Shown: positions 7,196-14,525 of the stretch, one piece after another
Layout: every line of letters starts with the position of its first letter
How positions within the stretch are numbered: the stretch's first letter is position 1
Assembly (NCBI GenBank): GCA_002495945.1
Contig: DAHU01000008.1
Span: forward strand, 1 to 16,092
Origin: Euryarchaeota archaeon UBA13
GTDB lineage: Archaea > Thermoplasmatota > Poseidoniia > Poseidoniales > Poseidoniaceae
Length of the DNA stretch: 16,092 nucleotides
Direction: 5' to 3'
Made by a program: the position numbers and the translations under genes
The notes under the pieces: model-generated
Database searches by the model: none
The model's input: the letters and a program-made list of their open reading frames with translations, nothing else
Told to the model about the DNA's origin: nothing

Positions 7196-7756
7196 TCAAG
7201 AAATAATTATTCTAAACTTTGTCAACCAACTATTTGTTGAGATAACCAAATCTTCCAATGTGGATTCGTTATTTATTTGATAGTCGGCTTGTTCGATTAG
7301 AGTGTGCAATCCCCAGCCAGCTTCTCTAGCTTCTCTAATTTGGAATTGTTCTCTATCACCGTCTTCTAAGCGCCCTCTCGATTGGGTTCGCTGAAACCGC
7401 ACTTCGGGGTTCGCAGTGATAGCGACACTACTGAACCGTGGCGCCCATCTCGAGTTGAATATCTGAAATTCTGCGGTACCTCGCATCCCTTCAATCAATA
7501 CAATGGGGTGAGTTTTCATCAGTTCCGTCACCTCATCTGCAAGGCGAATTGCCAAAACCTCTTCGCCAAATTTTGCTCGTAAATCTGCTGCAACTTCGCC
7601 AAATACATTCGGATTACCTTCAAGACCTCTAAGTTTAACTTCGGCCCTTACCATGTCTCCCATTGATCTAACCGGGATTCCGTTGTCTGCGATAATATTG
7701 GCGAATTCACCTTTACCAGAGCCTGGCATTCCACAGACTGCTACAGCATGCCCCAT
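7196..7756 (-). CDS. UPF0200-type P-loop nucleotide kinase-like protein
   Basis: This 186-residue cytoplasmic P-loop protein belongs to the archaeal UPF0200 family, related to adenylate and dephospho-CoA kinases. Its true substrate is not known to me. Visible marks are Walker A GMPGSGKG at 9-16, SMGDMVRAE at 31-39 where the family has a conserved GD-V-R, LIEGMRG at 87-93 (Walker B-like) and an Arg-rich lid region at about 123-131. ATG 7756 is preferred over GTG 7780 because a TATA-like box occupies 7781-7786, immediately next to the GTG and 25-30 nt before the ATG. Length agrees with the family (about 180-190). It has its own promoter and a hairpin after its stop, so it is probably not part of the pilus operon behind it, although it points the same way. 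Confidence 0.85.
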   Translation of the reverse strand: MGHAVAVCGMPGSGKGEFANIIADNGIPVRSMGDMVRAEVKLRGLEGNPNVFGEVAADLRAKFGEEVLAIRLADEVTELMKTHPIVLIEGMRGTAEFQIFNSRWAPRFSSVAITANPEVRFQRTQSRGRLEDGDREQFQIREAREAGWGLHTLIEQADYQINNESTLEDLVISTNSWLTKFRIIIS

Positions 7757-7780
7757 GAGTTTCCGTATCCCTGCCGCCAC

Positions 7781-7786
7781 TATAAA
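7781..7786 (-). promoter_or_regulatory. TATA-like box for the UPF0200 gene
   Basis: TTTATA on the minus strand is centred about 28 nt upstream of ATG 7756, consistent with a leaderless transcript starting at that ATG. This decides the start against GTG 7780. Confidence 0.5.
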
Positions 7787-7813
7787 CTACCTGTTATGCA
7801 TAATGAATTAAAC

Positions 7814-7828
7814 ATCATTCATAATGAT
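7814..7828. repeat. Perfect 6-bp-arm dyad overlapping the permease stop
   Basis: ATCATT and AATGAT flank a CAT spacer. The dyad reaches into the first base of the permease stop codon (7828-7830) and lies in an AT-rich 71-bp gap before the UPF0200 gene. On the minus strand it is followed by GTTTAATT, so it may be a weak terminator. An operator is also possible. Confidence 0.3.
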
Positions 7829-9522
7829 TAATTGCTGAATTCGGCACTGCCCCAACGACGATCCATCAGCTTCCAAAGCACTGCTGAGGCAAATAGTAAG
7901 AATCCTGAAATTCCTAGCATACCAACATAGCCTTGTCGAACCATAGTCTCATCGTACATACCTGCAGTGGCTGCCAATCCGTCTTCAGAGGCACGCTCCC
8001 ACCAATTTCCGTACAGAGAGACATCCCCTTGCGTAAAAGATAACAAAAACAACCCGAGCAGTGGCAAAACTGTTCCGACCCAAAACCAAATCATAATTGA
8101 CGCATCGAATATGGCTTTGTTTGGCCTTAATCCCATTAGGAAGGCGGTCAAGGCAACGATATAGATTGAGTTAGCGAACATAACAACTATGCTTGTCGGC
8201 AAAGAAGTCCATTCATCAAGGCGCCAAGCCATCAAAATTATGAAAATCAAAGAAATCCAAGATGTGATTAAGAAATAAACCAACACCTTGGCTCTAATGA
8301 GTTGCGGCACTCTTACTGGCAAACCATTCATGAATTCTGGAGAATCCAGTATTGTTAACCATGAATAAAAGTTGAAGCCAAAGAATCCAAGGAAAGGTGC
8401 ATATGATAGCAAGTTAATCGGTATTGGAGCCTCAGCAAAATCGATTAGCCAAGCCATGCCAAGCAGCACGGCCAACGGTATGGAGTATGAAACTACCATC
8501 TTCTTAATTGAGCCTGACCTAAACAAATCAACGAATTCTTTGGCTACAATGAGTCTGATTTCCCCTCGACCGAGGAATGAAAGTCGTGCATAAATTGGTT
8601 TGAAGAGGTCCCCTTTCTCAACCACATTAACATCGAAGTCATCGATTATTAGCAACGAAGACAAATACCCCAGTAAGATACAAATTCCAAAACCAAACAA
8701 TCCAAACAGAAGATTTTTTCCGGTTTGAATTTCTAATCCTATTATTGCGATTTCTGCATCAAAAGCACCGACACCGATGATGATGCCCAATAGTACAACT
8801 GCTATGGGTCCGAAGATTGTGAAAGGCCTTCCTCTCATCCACAACGCTGAGGCAAGAAATGAAATTGCGAGACCCTGAGCAAGAGTCACCACCATAGCAA
8901 ACCAAGTCCATGGTAAACTGCTATATTCCAAAGGAGTAGTAATGCCAAAAAAGGTATCTAAGGCCTTGCCCATACCCATACCAACAATGATTGGAGTGAG
9001 AATCAATAACACGTAAAATACCAAATCCTTGATGAAATATGCGAAGTGAGCCATTGAATTTGGCAGTGGTTGAAGTGCGGGGGAGGCGAGTAGATGATTC
9101 TTGGTTGCAGTCCGTCTCACCAACGCGTCTCGCCCCATGAAAGCGAAAGTACCCATTCCCAAACTGAACATCAATAACGGCAAGTGAAGAGCAAAGCGTA
9201 GTTCTTGCCAAGTAAAACTGTTGGCTTCTGTATCTGTAGTTTGAGCGGCTGAATCACCGACTAAAAACTGTAAACCAACTGTCGATACCATGGTCACTAG
9301 AGCGAGTAGAAGCGGGAAAAGAACCATTTGTCGGGCCTTAGCAAATTCGACATTTTTGCGATATTCTTCTTTGAACATAACCTGGAAAGTTGCTGTGAAG
9401 GAAGATATACCATTTAGTGGAGTCAATAATTTTTGACCGCCAGAATGAGTCCCAAGATTTGCCGAGGCGATCGAATAGTCATTATCATCCCATTCTCTGG
9501 TAGATATGTGAGCGCCCGGCAA
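7828..9522 (-). CDS. Double-length ABC-2-type transporter permease
   Basis: This multi-pass membrane protein of 564 residues forms the channel of an ABC exporter with the ATPase gene just upstream. About 12 hydrophobic segments are visible, among them about 66-86, 160-185, 207-228, 234-255, 270-293, 342-361, 414-433, 444-464 and 475-495. The chain looks like two fused halves. Each begins with a Lys-Glu-rich amphipathic start (FKEEYRKNVEF at 50-60, KEFVDLFRSG at 328-337) and later has an SP-x5-LP motif before a Lys and a helix (about 147-170 and 394-417). The start is TTG 9522, 2 nt after the ATPase stop, with GAGGAGGAG just before it; the first in-frame ATG (near residue 49) would begin right at the first helix unit. 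Substrate is unknown. Exporters of this class move drugs, lipids, sodium or copper-enzyme factors, and nothing here decides which. Confidence 0.82.
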   Translation of the reverse strand: MPGAHISTREWDDNDYSIASANLGTHSGGQKLLTPLNGISSFTATFQVMFKEEYRKNVEFAKARQMVLFPLLLALVTMVSTVGLQFLVGDSAAQTTDTEANSFTWQELRFALHLPLLMFSLGMGTFAFMGRDALVRRTATKNHLLASPALQPLPNSMAHFAYFIKDLVFYVLLILTPIIVGMGMGKALDTFFGITTPLEYSSLPWTWFAMVVTLAQGLAISFLASALWMRGRPFTIFGPIAVVLLGIIIGVGAFDAEIAIIGLEIQTGKNLLFGLFGFGICILLGYLSSLLIIDDFDVNVVEKGDLFKPIYARLSFLGRGEIRLIVAKEFVDLFRSGSIKKMVVSYSIPLAVLLGMAWLIDFAEAPIPINLLSYAPFLGFFGFNFYSWLTILDSPEFMNGLPVRVPQLIRAKVLVYFLITSWISLIFIILMAWRLDEWTSLPTSIVVMFANSIYIVALTAFLMGLRPNKAIFDASIMIWFWVGTVLPLLGLFLLSFTQGDVSLYGNWWERASEDGLAATAGMYDETMVRQGYVGMLGISGFLLFASAVLWKLMDRRWGSAEFSN

Positions 9523-9524
9523 AA

Positions 9525-10301
9525 CTACTCCTCCTCAGCCGCCTCTTGTTCTAATTGCCTTTCCACATCTTCAATCGATTTGCCAACCAAACGAATGAAG
9601 ACATCCTCCAAGGTTTCTGAGGAGTCCATTTTCAAGCCCCTAACTGTACCAGCTGCCAGCACTTTGCCATCATTGATTATCGCCATTCTATTACACATCC
9701 TTTCAGCCATCTCAAGAACGTGCGAACAGAGAAAAATTGTGCCACCAGCCTTGACGTGATCGAGCAACCATTCACGACACTTCCGTTGATAGATTGGATC
9801 AAGATTAGCAAACGGCTCATCGAGGAATAGCAACTTTGGTTTGTGAATAAATGCTGAAGCCAACATGACTTTCTGTCGTTGACCTTTTGACAAATCCTTA
9901 CACATTGTATTTCTTTTTTCTTCTAAACCAAACCACTCAATCCAATACTCTACTTCGAACTCACTATTGTCGATGTCTCTTAACTTAGCGACGAACTGTA
10001 AAAACTCTACCGGAGTCAAATAAGATGGTGGCGACTCGGATTCAGGAACTATCCCAATATTGGCCTTGACCTTTTGTGGAGACTTGGTTGCATTGATACC
10101 CAAGACCTCAATCTTACCTTTGCTCGGCTTTAACTGACCGGTTAACAACTTGATGAACGTCGATTTACCTGCACCATTAGGCCCGAATACACCGAAAAAC
10201 TCACCTGAATGAACCTCGACATTTAGTGGGTGAAGGGCGATAAAATCGCCATATTTTTTGGCCATATCGATTGCCTTTACCAACGGTATGTCGTCACCCA
10301 T
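9525..10301 (-). CDS. ABC transporter ATP-binding protein
   Basis: This is the cytoplasmic ATPase subunit for the neighbouring permease, 258 residues from ATG 10301. It has Walker A GPNGAGKST at 40-48, signature LSKGQRQKV at 137-145, Walker B LLFLDEP at 157-163 and the switch His194 in CSHV. The Q-loop position carries Pro-Glu (VPESES at 85-90), as is common in ABC-2 exporters of the CcmA/NatA type. The C-terminal tail (245-258) is acidic and glutamate-rich. ATG 10301 is preferred over TTG 10349 because an AT-rich TATA-like element (10326-10335) lies 25-34 nt before the ATG and inside the longer form. Its stop is 2 nt from the permease start, so the pair is translationally linked. It is divergent from the enoyl-CoA hydratase. 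Confidence 0.92.
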   Translation of the reverse strand: MGDDIPLVKAIDMAKKYGDFIALHPLNVEVHSGEFFGVFGPNGAGKSTFIKLLTGQLKPSKGKIEVLGINATKSPQKVKANIGIVPESESPPSYLTPVEFLQFVAKLRDIDNSEFEVEYWIEWFGLEEKRNTMCKDLSKGQRQKVMLASAFIHKPKLLFLDEPFANLDPIYQRKCREWLLDHVKAGGTIFLCSHVLEMAERMCNRMAIINDGKVLAAGTVRGLKMDSSETLEDVFIRLVGKSIEDVERQLEQEAAEEE

Positions 10302-10325
10302 GATGTTTGGTAACTGTTCTATTCT

Positions 10326-10335
10326 ATGTATTATT
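10326..10335 (-). promoter_or_regulatory. TATA-like box for the ABC transporter operon
   Basis: AATAATACAT on the minus strand is 25-34 nt upstream of ATG 10301. It stands back to back with the hydratase promoter, with 16 bp between the two boxes. Motif and spacing only. Confidence 0.4.
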
Positions 10336-10351
10336 GGATTGAGCCACAATC

Positions 10352-10359
10352 GGATAAAT
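10352..10359 (+). promoter_or_regulatory. TATA-like box for the enoyl-CoA hydratase
   Basis: GGATAAAT is 28-35 nt upstream of ATG 10387, fitting a leaderless or nearly leaderless transcript. Motif and spacing only. Confidence 0.4.
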
Positions 10360-10386
10360 CATGAAGTTGATTGATTTAGCAATCGC

Positions 10387-11229
10387 ATGGACGACCCAAG
10401 TAGTGCTGTTTTGACGGTACAAGAAATACCGCTTTCTGACGACTCGATGTCTGGATGTATTGCACTTGCAACCATCAATCGACCAAACAAACTTAACGCG
10501 CTTAATAGCGAAGTTATGGACTCATTGAAGAATTTCTGTTCATGGGTTGAAGCGAACGACCGAGTTAGATGCGTTGTCATCACCGGTGCAAGCCCGCTAC
10601 CTGCTGAAGAAGGTCGGCGAGCCAAGCCCAATGCTTTCGTTGCCGGTGCTGATATTGCAGAATTTGTCGATATGGATAAGCAGGCTGCAAAGGTTAAGTT
10701 CACTGATAATGCAGTGGAAGCACTGTGGAAACTGACCAAACCTACCATTGCCATGGTAGATGGGTTTGCTCTTGGCGGTGGATGTGAAGTTGCATGCTCA
10801 TGTGACATCCGAATTGCCTCAAAGCGCTCGAAGTTTGGAACTCCGGAAATAAATTTAGGGCTAATACCGGGATACGGAGCCACTCAACGGTTAGCCAAAT
10901 TAATTGGTTACGGGAAAACGCTCGAATTGATTATGACCGGTGAAATGATTAGTGCTGATGAAGCCTCAAACATCGGCTTAGTAAATCACGTATGTGAAGT
11001 TGAAGACTTGGAGGATTTCACTATGGATATGGCCAATAAAATTGCCAGTAAATCCGTCTTTACACTGAAAGTAGCGAAGCGCACGATAAAGGCCGCATTG
11101 AATAATTCTCTAGACGAAGGTATCGCAATTGAGGCCGAAGAATTTGCCAATTTATTTGATAGCGCTGACAAACAAGAAGGCGTTAAGGCATTTATGGACA
11201 GAAGTAAACCAACTTGGCAAGACAAGTGA
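10387..11229 (+). CDS. Enoyl-CoA hydratase (crotonase family)
   Basis: This cytoplasmic crotonase-fold enzyme has 280 residues; it most likely hydrates 2-enoyl-CoA in fatty-acid or amino-acid breakdown. An N-terminal NRPNKLNAL motif (31-39) is followed by the oxyanion-hole segment VAGADIAEF (85-93). Then comes GFALGGGCE with the first catalytic Glu134, and FGTPEINLGLIPGYGATQRL (150-169) with the second catalytic Glu154. Because both glutamates are present, a hydratase is favoured over crotonase-fold isomerases that keep only one. A short insertion (69-82) lies before the oxyanion segment. The chain is somewhat longer than the usual 255-265 at its N-terminus. ATG 10387 is the only sensible start and has a TATA-like box in the right place. 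Its stop is one base from the stop of the convergent CPBP protease. Exact chain-length preference cannot be read. Confidence 0.92.
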   Translation: MDDPSSAVLTVQEIPLSDDSMSGCIALATINRPNKLNALNSEVMDSLKNFCSWVEANDRVRCVVITGASPLPAEEGRRAKPNAFVAGADIAEFVDMDKQAAKVKFTDNAVEALWKLTKPTIAMVDGFALGGGCEVACSCDIRIASKRSKFGTPEINLGLIPGYGATQRLAKLIGYGKTLELIMTGEMISADEASNIGLVNHVCEVEDLEDFTMDMANKIASKSVFTLKVAKRTIKAALNNSLDEGIAIEAEEFANLFDSADKQEGVKAFMDRSKPTWQDK

Positions 11230-11230
11230 T

Positions 11231-11941
11231 CTAGAAACCAATCACTAATTGCCAAGCAATCGTAAATACGGCAACATCACACAGTGCATGGGCAAGCCAA
11301 GGTATCCATACACTTCTTGATTTAAGATATAACCATGAAAATACGATTCCTCCGATAAACAGCCCCAAAGAGCACAAGAAGTTCCCTAACGGCGAAATAA
11401 ACAGTGACAGTGCAATAGTGTGGTGTAGAGTGAAAATCAGTGCCGAAGCTATTATCGGCAACCAAAATCCTCCGATTACTTGCTCTAACTTTGTTAGTAT
11501 GAACCATCTAAACAAATATTCCTCCAAAACAGAATTAACAAAAATCCAAAACATAACTGCCCAGAAAAAGACTACTGGATTGGTCAATCCAACCGGCTCA
11601 AGTATCGCGGTTAAATCATCGGAAGAGATCATCAAATCTCCAAGGAAAAAGTAAGCAACGAAAATTACCAAACTCATTGCAATTCCAAGACCAAAAGATA
11701 AACCCCATCCACCTTGTTTTGGTGTTGACATTGATACTTGTTCACCATCTACCTTTAGATGCCAGTATGCTGGAAGGCCAAACATCCACAACTTCGTCAA
11801 CACAAACACGATGATAGCAATAATTCCCGCCTGCAAAACAAAACCGGTAACTACTGAGATGGTTGGTGCAATAGCGGCAAGAATAAGCCCGGTCAGTGCC
11901 AAATTGTTAGATTTAGAAGTATGTTGATGGTTTTCACCCAT
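11231..11941 (-). CDS. CPBP (Rce1/CAAX-protease-like) intramembrane metalloprotease
   Basis: This is a membrane protein of 236 residues with the three marks of the CPBP family: EEYLFRW (Glu140-Glu141, Arg145), a second motif with His173-His174 in FTLHH, and a third with His218 and Asp222 in HALCD. These residues bind metal or water in the related Rce1 protease. Hydrophobic segments lie at about 13-50, 80-101, 122-138, 160-171, 183-206 and 223-234. The target is unknown. In bacteria such proteins process peptides or give self-immunity; in archaea roles are mostly undefined. It starts 5 nt after the stop of the unknown acidic protein and is likely the last gene of the leftward cluster. Its stop is one base from that of the convergent enoyl-CoA hydratase. 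Confidence 0.85.
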   Translation of the reverse strand: MGENHQHTSKSNNLALTGLILAAIAPTISVVTGFVLQAGIIAIIVFVLTKLWMFGLPAYWHLKVDGEQVSMSTPKQGGWGLSFGLGIAMSLVIFVAYFFLGDLMISSDDLTAILEPVGLTNPVVFFWAVMFWIFVNSVLEEYLFRWFILTKLEQVIGGFWLPIIASALIFTLHHTIALSLFISPLGNFLCSLGLFIGGIVFSWLYLKSRSVWIPWLAHALCDVAVFTIAWQLVIGF

Positions 11942-11946
11942 CCAAC

Positions 11947-12849
11947 TCAGTCCTCATCCATTTGTAACTTCAATTCCGCCAATGCGTCGCTTGCATTGGG
12001 CATTGCAGGAGGAGGCAGTTCCATTCCTGGTAGCGGAGGTAAAGGCATGCCATCTAGCCCTGGTAGTTCAGGCAACTTTTGCTTCTTTTCAACCACTTCG
12101 AATCCTGAGTCAAGTGGAGTTCTCAATTTTAAAATCGTACTCTCATCCAATCGAATGAACGTTGCACCATAAACATGCCCAGCCTCTGGCTTTTGCGGTT
12201 CATCTATGACGTTTAATCCGTGTTGAGGGTTTTGCAACAAGCCAACAATGTCCTCTCCTTCATTGTGTTGTTCCCACATTCTAACGGTTGAAGCCCTTAT
12301 TTCAGCGAGTTGATTGCGTCTGCGCTTCTCTATTCGCTGTCTAATTTCTTGGTGCTTCACTCTCCGGTTTGACACAGTCATTTCAATGTCAGCGTCTTCA
12401 ACCGATTCAGGGCTGACCTCAACAACATACTCATCCGCAGTATGAACATTCTCAACTGTAACTTCAATTTCAACCAGTTCTTCAGCGGTTTCTTCAGATT
12501 CGCTGTCTTGTTGGTTAGCTGCTTGTATTTTAGCCAACTTCCTTTCCCTAAGCGAAACTCCATCCATGTTTTCATCAGCAACAACCGGATCGGGTATATC
12601 TGAAGCGATCGAGGATTCAACTACGGTTTCAGAATCCTCAATCTCACTCGAGACTGCTGCGACTGTAACGGCATCTTGGGGACGTGATTTCACTCCTCTG
12701 CCCCCGAGCATCACCCATCCAAGTGATGCAAGAAACGTGACCCCAATAAGCGACCATTTGCCGTTATCAGATAGGCTCGAAGCTGAGGTCAAGTAGAATA
12801 TTCCCGCACTGGCAGCAACCAATGCACAAGTTGTTCGGAAGAATCCCAT
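11947..12849 (-). CDS. Unrecognised membrane-anchored protein with acidic, basic-helical and proline-rich regions
   Basis: I do not recognise a family. From ATG 12849 it is 300 residues. Two hydrophobic segments at about 5-24 and 33-49 form a hairpin anchor, followed by GGRGVKSR. Residues about 60-160 are strongly acidic and Glu/Ser/Val-rich. A basic, probably helical or coiled segment (about 161-191, with RQRIEKRRRNQ at 170-180) leads to a small folded-looking part (about 192-258). A Leu-Pro-Gly-Met repeat tail follows at about 259-284 (LPELPG, LPPLPGM), and the last residues are acidic. This layout suggests a cytoplasmic scaffold or linker tethered to the membrane, but no reaction is implied. 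TTG 12858 is a possible earlier start. It lies between XTP pyrophosphatase (33 nt upstream) and the CPBP protease (5 nt downstream), so the three may share a transcript. Confidence 0.72.
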   Translation of the reverse strand: MGFFRTTCALVAASAGIFYLTSASSLSDNGKWSLIGVTFLASLGWVMLGGRGVKSRPQDAVTVAAVSSEIEDSETVVESSIASDIPDPVVADENMDGVSLRERKLAKIQAANQQDSESEETAEELVEIEVTVENVHTADEYVVEVSPESVEDADIEMTVSNRRVKHQEIRQRIEKRRRNQLAEIRASTVRMWEQHNEGEDIVGLLQNPQHGLNVIDEPQKPEAGHVYGATFIRLDESTILKLRTPLDSGFEVVEKKQKLPELPGLDGMPLPPLPGMELPPPAMPNASDALAELKLQMDED

Positions 12850-12882
12850 GTCCCTCAATAACCCCCAGTGACTTCTAATTTA

Positions 12883-13548
12883 TCATGCTGATGGCAATTG
12901 GCTGAACAAGTTTTCCAAAGCCCTCACCCGATGACTGAATTTGTTTTTGGCTACTGAATCAATGGCTCCAAAGGTCTTGCCGTGTGTACTGTAAGCCCCA
13001 TAATTCCCTGCCGGCAACGGATTTTTATGTTCGTCAAGGTCGTACGGGATGAAGATTGGGTCAAATCCAAAACCGTTACCTTCCATCAATTCGTCTCCAA
13101 TGTGTCCAGGACAAATTCCTTCGCCAATGGTTATTTCACCGTTGCACCATAACGCAGCAACTGCTCTAAATTCAGCAGCCCGCAAATTTGCGCTCGAAAC
13201 TGGATCTTCTGTTGAAAGATGATTGAGAAGTCTAATCACTCCCAAGTTGCCAATCGTTGAATGAACGAAAGAGGAATAGACGCCTGGAAAGCCGTCTAGC
13301 GCTTTGATAAATAGACCAGCATCTTCAACTAAAATCATATCATTATTCCCAAACTGCTCTGGTAGATGATTTAGCGCCTGATTAATTTTTGACCTCGCAA
13401 CGACTTCTAGACTATCCGCTTGAGGCTCATATAATTCTGCTTCATCAACTACTAATTGTTTAACACTGTAGCCAAGATTGGACAAATGAATTGATGCTTC
13501 GGCAAGTTTTCCTTCATTGCCAGTAAGAAACCATACTGTCGGACTCAT
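12883..13548 (-). CDS. rdgB: XTP/dITP pyrophosphatase (HAM1/RdgB family)
   Basis: This cytoplasmic house-cleaning enzyme hydrolyses non-canonical purine nucleotides (XTP, dITP, ITP) to monophosphate and pyrophosphate, keeping deaminated bases out of DNA and RNA. The 221 residues carry all family motifs: FLTGNEGKLAEA at 7-18 (substrate-binding Thr9-Gly10-Asn11 and Lys14), VEDAGLFIKALDGFPGVYS at 74-92 with Asp76, GNGFGFDPIF at 157-166, and SVAKNKFSHRVRAL at 198-211. It is slightly longer than the usual 185-200, mostly from extra residues at about 171-192 (a KNPLPAGNYGAYST segment before GKTF). ATG 13548 matches the family N-terminus exactly. It is divergent from the fluoride channel and is the first gene of a leftward cluster. 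Confidence 0.94.
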   Translation of the reverse strand: MSPTVWFLTGNEGKLAEASIHLSNLGYSVKQLVVDEAELYEPQADSLEVVARSKINQALNHLPEQFGNNDMILVEDAGLFIKALDGFPGVYSSFVHSTIGNLGVIRLLNHLSTEDPVSSANLRAAEFRAVAALWCNGEITIGEGICPGHIGDELMEGNGFGFDPIFIPYDLDEHKNPLPAGNYGAYSTHGKTFGAIDSVAKNKFSHRVRALENLFSQLPSA

Positions 13549-13583
13549 GTTAGTCCTAACGGGTTGATGTTATCATGTCTATT

Positions 13584-13590
13584 GATAAAT
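13584..13590 (-). promoter_or_regulatory. Possible TATA-like box for XTP pyrophosphatase
   Basis: ATTTATC on the minus strand lies 36-42 nt upstream of ATG 13548, which would give a leader of roughly 10 nt. This is a weak call in an AT-rich divergent gap. Confidence 0.28.
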
Positions 13591-13615
13591 TAACAAATAA
13601 AATTAGAATGTATGA

Positions 13616-13625
13616 CATAATTTAA
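13616..13625 (+). promoter_or_regulatory. TATA-like box for the fluoride channel
   Basis: CATAATTTAA lies 26-35 nt before ATG 13651 but only 14-23 nt before ATG 13639, favouring the later start. No fluoride (crcB-motif) riboswitch was recognised in the 102-bp divergent gap 13549-13650. Confidence 0.38.
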
Positions 13626-13650
13626 CACGCAGGAGACAATGGGAGCAAGT

Positions 13651-14025
13651 ATGATTCAGCAGTTAATTCTCGTTGGTTTTGGTGGGGCAATTGGCGCAAT
13701 CTTGCGGTTCACTGTCGGGAATTTTATCGAAACCAGTGAGTTCCCGCTCTCGACATTCATTGTAAACATCGTTGGTTCGTTTTTGTTGGGAATGTTGGCA
13801 GTGTTATCGATTAATTACGGGTACTCTGAGGAAGTAATGCTATTTTTCGCCACTGGTCTACTTGGAGCATTTACTACAATGTCAACATTCTCTTTAGAAA
13901 CCATAACTCTAATGAAAAATGATAATTTTTCTATGGCTTTAACGTATGCAGGTTTGTCTTTTTTGATGTGCATCATCTTTTCATTTGTCGGTTGGGAAGC
14001 TGGTGAAAGAATAAGTGGCAGCTAA
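13651..14025 (+). CDS. crcB: Fluoride channel FluC/CrcB
   Basis: This small membrane channel exports fluoride and works as a dual-topology dimer. It has 124 residues, four hydrophobic helices, the N-terminal GGAIGAILRF at 11-20 with Arg19, FIVNIVGSFLLG at 36-47 with pore Asn39, and the GLLGAFTTMSTFSLE region at 69-83. The family motif in the last segment is TTFSTFS, with two fluoride-contacting phenylalanines. Here the first is Met77 and the second is Phe80. ATG 13651 (MIQQLILVGF) matches the family N-terminus, has GGGAG 5 nt upstream and a TATA-like box about 30 nt away; ATG 13639, with AGGAG only 3 nt upstream, would add four residues. It is a single gene copy, divergent from the pyrophosphatase. 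A paired two-gene FluC set, as in some Gram-positives, is not present. Confidence 0.92.
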   Translation: MIQQLILVGFGGAIGAILRFTVGNFIETSEFPLSTFIVNIVGSFLLGMLAVLSINYGYSEEVMLFFATGLLGAFTTMSTFSLETITLMKNDNFSMALTYAGLSFLMCIIFSFVGWEAGERISGS

Positions 14026-14116
14026 TTATTGCATTAGTTTATTAACACCTAGATGTAAGTCCTTACCAATAGGGATGAACTGGAATAAGATTTAGTATGC
14101 CCTAAGAGTTGATGAT

Positions 14117-14524
14117 ATGACAAAACTGATTGAAAAAATGAACGCGGCCCTTGGATGGGAACTAAGAGCAATCAACATGTACGCACATTATGCAGCCAAT
14201 GTTACTGGAATTCACCGATTACAATTATCACCTATGTTTACCACAGAAATGACTGAATCAATAGAACATGCCGATATTGTTCGCAAAGGAATTGTACAAC
14301 TTGGTGGTATACCAGTCACCGAAAGAAGTACTCACCCAATAACTCACACTACGGATTATATGGAGATGCTTAATTATGCACTGGAAACTGAAATCAAGGC
14401 ATCAGAAGTTTATGCTGAACTTCTACCACTCATCGAACAAACAGACGATTTGTATGATTCAATTGAGCAAATATACCTCTCCGAATTAAAAAGTGTAGAA
14501 GAGATGCGTCTGTTAGTCGGCTGA
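14117..14524 (+). CDS. Ferritin-like (bacterioferritin/Dps-type) four-helix protein
   Basis: This cytoplasmic four-helix-bundle protein of 135 residues probably handles iron or reactive oxygen. Helix 1 has LGWELRAINMYAHY with Glu15; helix 2 has TESIEHADIVRKGIVQLGG with Glu47, Glu50 and His51; helix 3 has ALETEIKASEVYAE with Glu90 and Glu92; helix 4 has IYLSELKSVEEM with Glu123. Typical bacterioferritin and rubrerythrin bundles use an E-x-x-H in helices 2 and 4. Here the residue three before His51 is Ser48, and three after Glu123 is Ser126, so the second His is missing. The bundle is shorter than bacterioferritin (about 155). The family call is supported by the HAD-x5-I-x-LGGIP segment. Its stop is one base from that of convergent Bud32. 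The promoter is unclear; an AATAAGATT stretch lies about 30 nt upstream. Confidence 0.82.
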   Translation: MTKLIEKMNAALGWELRAINMYAHYAANVTGIHRLQLSPMFTTEMTESIEHADIVRKGIVQLGGIPVTERSTHPITHTTDYMEMLNYALETEIKASEVYAELLPLIEQTDDLYDSIEQIYLSELKSVEEMRLLVG

Positions 14525-14525
14525 A

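Noticed and set aside
7125..7199. Longer TadA starting at TTG 7199
   Set aside because: The extension would run through the hairpin and T-tract and adds a tail unlike the family; ATG 7124 gives a normal N-terminus.
10359..10883. 174-residue open frame on the minus strand inside the enoyl-CoA hydratase
   Set aside because: It is antisense to a gene with all crotonase motifs, has low-complexity Ser/Ala-rich composition and no recognisable domain.
13549..13650. Fluoride riboswitch upstream of the fluoride channel
   Set aside because: The gap is AT-rich and lacks the conserved GGNGAUGG and CUGAUG-type elements, and it must hold two divergent promoters.
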